This document shows positions 58,920 to 64,000 of a stretch of DNA of 64,000 nt, one piece after another. The stretch is from Nectonema munidae (taxonomy: Eukaryota; Nematomorpha; Nectonematoida; Nectonematidae): assembly GCA_030549495.1 (NCBI GenBank), contig JAUIRK010000081.1, positions 248,001 to 312,000 on the forward strand, in the 5' to 3' direction. The notes under the pieces were generated by a model. The model was not told the DNA's origin, ran no database searches, and worked only from the letters and a program-made list of their open reading frames with translations. The position numbers and the translations under genes were made by a program. Every line of letters begins with the position of its first letter. Positions within the stretch are counted from its first letter, which is position 1.

Positions 58920-60205
58920 TATAAAATGAACATCGTGTGTGTCTACAAAATGTAGTCATAAGGGATTATAAACAACGATCTGTCAATTTTACATGTTTTA
59001 AGGAACTTGGGATATATGTGCCTCATACATCTTCATATCGCATAATATTATTGAACGCATGATAAAAATAACTTGTCTACAAACTGTAGACAATTATTCG
59101 ATTAGGTTTGATATAATGGTTCCCAAAGTCGCGGTAAATAAAGCAAATTTGTAAAAAATTTTATCATAAATATAAAGACGCAATTCACACTTCAGCGATA
59201 AAAGGGACATTTTATTAAATATAGTTCATTCTTTCCACGATTTTGATGTCGGAAGGAAAATGTCCGCCTCAATACATTTACAAAAACACAACTTCGACTC
59301 CGATACTTGAAAATTAAATTATTTTAATTTTATTAGATTATTTTAATTTTATTAAATGCCTATTTCCACCTCTTCAACATCTCCGACTTCGCAATCCTAC
59401 TCATTTTCTATATTTATTTGACTAATCAGACAGCTGGAATTGCAGAACAAACTTCATGAAGCGTATTTTTGACGCGTTCACCGCGAGGATAATCACACGA
59501 TATCCAATCTAAAGTAAAGCATTGATTAAAACGCAAACGATTTTGCTTTTGTAAATCTTTCAATGCATTTTAGTGCTTCATTTCATATTATGGGAATGCG
59601 TGCATGTGCCAACACATCGAAAATTCAAATATTGGCTTGAGCACAAAAAAGTTCATTCGTGGGATGGGGAAACCACAAAAAATTGATAGATTTTAGTATT
59701 TAAACTTAAATAAATATGAAATATCAAATCAATATTAGCTTGATAGTAGATGTTAGTGCTTATATATGGTAGATGTTATAGATTATGGATAGTAGATGTT
59801 AGTGATCTTATATGGATTATGTGTAATAGAATGAAACTGTTTGGGATCCACTTACTTAGAAGATCGTCTGGCCTCATTTGCCATTCATCCTTTTTATACA
59901 AATAATAAATTACATCCGAATAATATTTCATTCGTTTTTCACCTGTCATTCAAACAAACTTAAACTTGATTGATTATTTTTACATTTCATATCCATCAAA
60001 TAAATCTATGAATTCATTTTTGACACTTGTCACTTATCTTTCTAACTATTATATAATATAGTTATAGTTCATCAGATTCATTTCCACTTTTTATGCCCGA
60101 GTGATATTTTTACCATCGCGAGAATCACTTTTTCTTCCTGCTGCTAAAAAGTTTGCCTTCCAATTTTTCTTTTATTTGGCTAATCCATTTCTTTATTTTT
60201 TGAAT
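58920..60205. other. Region upstream of the visible SCOC exons
   Basis: The first exon and promoter of the SCOC homologue probably lie here, but I cannot identify them. The piece at 59485-59570 (CACGATATCCAATCTAAAGT; GCAAACGATTTTGCTTTTGT) resembles the right half of the MITE at 25880-26145. A duplicated TAGATGTTAGTG phrase lies at 59746-59805. Confidence 0.4.
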
Positions 60206-60207
60206 AG

Positions 60208-63200
60208 AGAAGAATAGAAACTCAATCCGAGAAAGTAACGAAGAAGATCAAGGTAAGAATTTCCTGATCTCTCACAAATATTCACACATTAAATATAAAA
60301 GCGGACCAATTTTTTCAGTAATGCTTCCCGACTTATTTAACAAGACATCTACACTTTTTCTTAAAAAAAAATTAGAATTGATGTCTGTAAAAAGTTTTTT
60401 TTAATGTTTTTAGACTTATATTTTTACTTAAAAAATACATAGTATTTAGTCTCAAACTTTTTTTGGTCTAACAAAATGTACACTTCCATAGTTTGCTATG
60501 TGCATGTTTTGATACAAATAATTAGGGAGACAAGGGTCAACTTTCTGTTCATATTTTGCTATGTGTAAATACCTATATTTTTGCAATTACCACGATTTTA
60601 AATAACACATTTCTCAATTAATCAAAGAAGCGAAAAATATTTATTAAAAAGTAAAAAATATAGGAAGACAATTTCGTAAAAATTATTGTATTTTTGAAAA
60701 GGGATTGAGAGCAAGGTTCCCTCTAAGCTGCGCAGCAGCGCAATTGCGCAGTGATTTTTTATATTTGCGCATCAACTAATCGTAGAAATATAACTTTTCT
60801 TAGAACTGTTTATACAGTGTTTAATAGGTCCATTATTAAAAAAGTCGAATTTGAAGAGATATGTTCAGTTATGAATCATGAGTGCGTGACTTTTAAACCT
60901 TTGAACGAAGTACGTGGCTATCACGTTATTTTGCTGTGAATGCTTTAGTAAAGAGTATTGTGAACTTGAGTTTATAATCCATCAAAAAATGCAATCCAGG
61001 GCAATGCTCAGTGATAGTTTGGAATTTGTTTTGAAAAATGAAGATTTTAGAAACATTGGAATGGAATCATATACGATATAATGTGTACTTTTCAAGGTTC
61101 CAGGGCTGATTGCAAAAGAGGATTCAGTACAATGAATTCAATAAAATCAAAACTTAGAAATAGACTTAATGAAAAACACTTAAATGATATAATGCGAATC
61201 AAAATGTTTTTAATTGGTGAAGAACAAATCAACTTGGATGAAGTTTACAAGGAATGAAAAAAACAAAAGATAGACGTGAAAAAGTTTGTGAATGATATTC
61301 CTGATTTTATTAATTCTTATAATTTTTGTGTTTTGCAATACTTTTTAGAGTTCATTGTCAATAATTTCACTATTAATTGTTAAATAATAAACTTTATAAA
61401 AAAAATTTTTTTTTGGTTTAAACAAAAAAATTAGTGGGAACGTTCATCGAGAGGCCATTTTTAGTGACCTCTATGTTATAGTGGTACTATAACGAAGTAT
61501 TAGAGTGTTAAAAAAGAATCATAGTACATTTTTTAATCTATCTCTGTTACTAATAAGAGATTTTTTGACTTATGGTTAGGGTTAAATATTGTTATTTTTA
61601 TAATATATTTGCAAAATTAATAGGAGATTTTTCAGGTTTATGGTTAGTGTAAGATAATGTCATTTTTAAAATATATTTAAAAAATCTTTTTATTTTGTTG
61701 GCCCCGGAAATTTTGTAAGAGCAGGGAAGAGCTTTATTCGATTATACCAAAATTTTAATTTGGTATAATTAATGTTGTAAATGCCGAAACTTACAAAATT
61801 AAAATGTTTCATCAGGTCTGGCAAGTTGGCTCCCCAGAGGTCTTGCTGGACCTCTGATGTAAGCACATATATTTACTTTCAATGAATAGCAAAAAGATCA
61901 TTTTTAGGAATAATAGGTATCAATTTGATCTTTCAAATCATTTGTCAATTAATAGGTGATGCTGTACACCAAAAATCACTTGTGTTGCCAACATTATTGA
62001 AAGTTGAAGAAATTAGCATCCGATTCCTGGACTTAATCCAGTTATTTGGCAGTTCACATCCTACTGAACATGAAAATTTATTCGAAACCGCCTATTTAAC
62101 GAGAGTAACATTTCCTCTCCTTATATTTGATGTACTATTTAATTTGTTCGAAATTTTATCTTAGTAACATTGATTTGAGATAAATATCTTTCAACGGAAA
62201 CAAGAGAATGCGATAGTATTTTCATGAATTTTGACAAATCTAAATACTTTTAACAATTTATTAAAAACATTTATATTTTAGTATGCCTAAATGATAATAA
62301 TAATAATAATAATAACTAGAAGCTCTCAGATTTAAATCTTTTGGATCTTTATGATTGTTGCAAATTAATTTAGACCAGGCCTATCAAATTCAAATGATTG
62401 ACGAGCCAAATTTCAAATATTTACAGCTCTTACTCACCGGTTCAAAACACACATATGATCATAATTAAAATAAAAAATGACAGAATATATCATTTAAAAA
62501 GCATTAAAGTGGTTTGAATAACGTTTTTATGTTCGTAGCAGGAGAAATTGTAAAACGCATTTTTAATTTTTTATGCTTTTAACCTGAAATGATGCCTACT
62601 TTAATTAGGTATTTTGTTTTATCAATAATGTTGATCCAAGTTTCGACGCTTGAGTACCCGCATTTTGAGAACTAATTACCTATTTCTTTTTCAATGCTTC
62701 TTGTGACACAAGCCCTCCTAGGATTAGGATACACTCATATATATACCATTTTTAGTTCTACTTTTTTGATTTTGTTGTGTTTATATTGTTTTGGCATATG
62801 TTATTTTTATTTGAACTTTTTTTTAATATTTTAACATTATTTTCTTTTTATTATTTTTTCAAATTTTTATCTTTTTAATTTACTTTTAAAACGATTTCAA
62901 AAAACACATGAGATTATTTGTTTAGAATTGCAAAAGGACAAAATAGAATTACAAAGAGACAACGTAGAATTAAAAATGTTATATATAGACAAAAAAATTA
63001 TATTCAACTTTGCTTGCCTCGAATTGAATTGTTATTCTTTGGTAAAATGTGTTCTACTTTTTGAATACCTTTAAATGGGGGTATAGGAGCTCAAATATGA
63101 TGGAGATAGCTTTTTTGGCATGATTGGAGACTTTCATGGTAAAAGACGAAAAATATAGATGGAATTGTATAATTCGAAGCGCGTCATCGATTTTGTAAGA

Positions 63201-63715
63201 GTATTCTATTAAATTTGTATTTGAAATTTTTTAATGATAAACAATCAACTGAGAGCAAGCAGCAAACAAAACAGTTATCGTATTAAAGGGGGTGTTGCTG
63301 GAACTTTTGTCTTGGATCTCACTGCACTTTTTGCCGTGCGGCAGAACATAGCTTGCTGAGACCCTCTCCATTATTTAAAGTTATTAAAATTGTTATGTAT
63401 GTGTGTGTAACAAAAGTGTACAAACATTTCTTCCTTTTTTCTAGATAAGGATAAGGAAAAGCTGATAAAATCCATACTCAATTTGCAGTATACGCTTGAA
63501 GGTTTTTTCTATTGTAACTTATTCAAAAAAATTAATGACGCTTTTTGTTTATCATTGTAGAAATTTCTAGACGGGTTGATGAAGTAAAGGAAGAAAATTA
63601 TAGGTTGAAGTCTGAAAATCAAATTCTAGGACAGTATATTGAAGATCTGATGTCTGCAAGTAGTATATTCCAAAACAATAATGGTAGGATCGTTAAAAGA
63701 GCCGAGAAAAATTAG
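60208..63715 (+). CDS. SCOC: SCOC homologue (short coiled-coil protein), three 3' exons
   Basis: Homologue of SCOC/SCOCO, a small coiled-coil adaptor of the Golgi and vesicle/autophagy system. Exons are 60208-60252 ([16 protein letters not shown] region), 63445-63501 ([18 protein letters not shown]) and 63561-63715 ([20 protein letters not shown], then [17 protein letters not shown] and a short basic tail to TAG). Human SCOC has RVDAVKEENLKLKSENQ and VLGQYIENLMSASSVFQ at the same place. All junctions are phase 1 and carry through; introns are 3,192 and 59 nt. The donor of the second exon, G/GTTTTT, is weak, but the frame proves it. Leucines and isoleucines at heptad spacing give the coiled coil. 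The start codon lies in an exon I did not find upstream. A hAT deletion copy sits in the large intron. Confidence 0.92.
60712..61445 (+). mobile_element. hAT element B, 734 bp deletion derivative, in a SCOC intron
   Basis: Same family as element A: it starts CAAGGTTCCCTCTAAGCTGC and ends TTAGTGGGAACGTTC. The flanks are ATTGAGAG (60704-60711) and ATCGAGAG (61446-61453), 7 of 8 alike. It lacks the 159-codon segment present in A: the sequence jumps from CTGTGAATGCTTTAGTAAAG to AGTATTGTGAACTTGAG. Near the right end it preserves the C-terminal hAT motif better than A does: [20 protein letters not shown] and [11 protein letters not shown] (61140-61320). It is inactive. Confidence 0.85.
61450..63440. 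other. Rest of the SCOC intron: hairpin, microsatellite and hAT end
   Basis: An interrupted palindrome spans 61708-61800, with outer arms AAATTTTGTAAG/CTTACAAAATT and an inner perfect one, TTATACCAAA-ATTTTAA-TTTGGTATAA (61742-61768). A (TAA)n run lies at about 62290-62316. At 62376 the phrase CAGGCCTATCAAATTCAAAT looks like a hAT end without a partner. A KDKIELQ-type remnant is at 62928-62985. No additional exon was found. Confidence 0.45.
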
Positions 63716-64000
63716 ATCTTTGCGCTTCCTACGCCCCATTTTCTATTCTCTCTTATTCATTCCAACATTAAAATGGCAAAGATTTGTTTTTATTATTTCT
63801 TCTACTATCAAATGTAAAATAAAATATTATTATTATTAGCGCGCGCGTTTTTTCTTTCCACAAATCCTACTAAAGATTTTGGTTACTATATTTTTATCAT
63901 CAACCACTGATTCAATTGAAATCGTATTATTTCAAATATCGGAAACATATCGGATAAATTTACTAATTAATACCTCATTCCTGATTCCTTCATTCCTTTT
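63716..64000. other. 3' flank of the SCOC homologue
   Basis: This should contain the 3' untranslated region. AATAAAATATTATTATTATT near 63819 includes AATAAA and may be the polyadenylation signal. A GCGCGCGCG run follows at 63839-63848. Confidence 0.5.

Noticed and set aside
1-64000. CRISPR arrays, bacterial operons, retrovirus-like elements and Polintons
   Set aside because: There are no evenly spaced short repeats with unique spacers, no operon-like packing, and no protease, integrase, capsid or envelope motif that I can recognise; the only reverse transcriptase is of LINE type.

Overview
This is an AT-rich (roughly 70% A+T) animal nuclear window. Genes have spliceosomal introns, coding exons are rare, and transposable elements are common. 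The three host genes I recognise (an ABCG-type half transporter, an ALKBH1-type dioxygenase and a SCOC coiled-coil protein) are found across animals. The kinds of repeats and the very short introns (55 and 59 nt in two of these genes) suggest an arthropod. A crustacean such as a copepod would fit, but that is inference and I cannot prove the species.

Layout. 1-4.4 kb: the first three exons of an ABCG half transporter on the minus strand; the remaining exons lie beyond the left edge. Its large first intron holds a hAT-type MITE with a perfect 8-bp target duplication. 4.4-19.5 kb: mostly unassigned DNA with several unidentified candidate minus-strand exons (8.1-8.3, 10.3-10.5, 16.9-17.3, 19.3-19.5 kb), one stretch open on both strands (14.8-15.0 kb), and short non-autonomous DNA transposons. 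19.6-21.1 kb: a decayed Tigger/pogo transposon. 23.2-26.4 kb: a 3.2-kb hAT element with both ends and a perfect target duplication but a decayed transposase. 29-30.5 kb: a decayed copy of a repeated, uncharacterised protein gene. 30.9-34.5 kb: a candidate multi-exon plus-strand gene of unknown function. 39.1-43.8 kb: hAT-like debris, two tRNA-like sequences, a ~151-bp satellite array and a second short tandem array.

44.25-45.14 kb: a complete, intronless ALKBH1 homologue, minus strand. 45.5-48.3 kb: a second copy of the uncharacterised repeated gene, split by a hAT insertion with an exact 8-bp duplication. 52.2-52.5 kb: two adjacent piggyBac-like MITEs. 54.9-58.9 kb: a decayed Jockey/CR1-like LINE on the minus strand, itself interrupted by a hAT deletion derivative and by a low-complexity block. 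60.2-63.7 kb: a SCOC homologue on the plus strand (three exons seen), with a second hAT copy in its intron.

I found no CRISPR array, operon, rRNA gene or recognisable retrovirus-like element. The host genes do not form a pathway. The main story is layered DNA-transposon activity, with datable nesting, around a few ordinary housekeeping genes. All splice sites, family names and target duplications were read by eye; no search was run.
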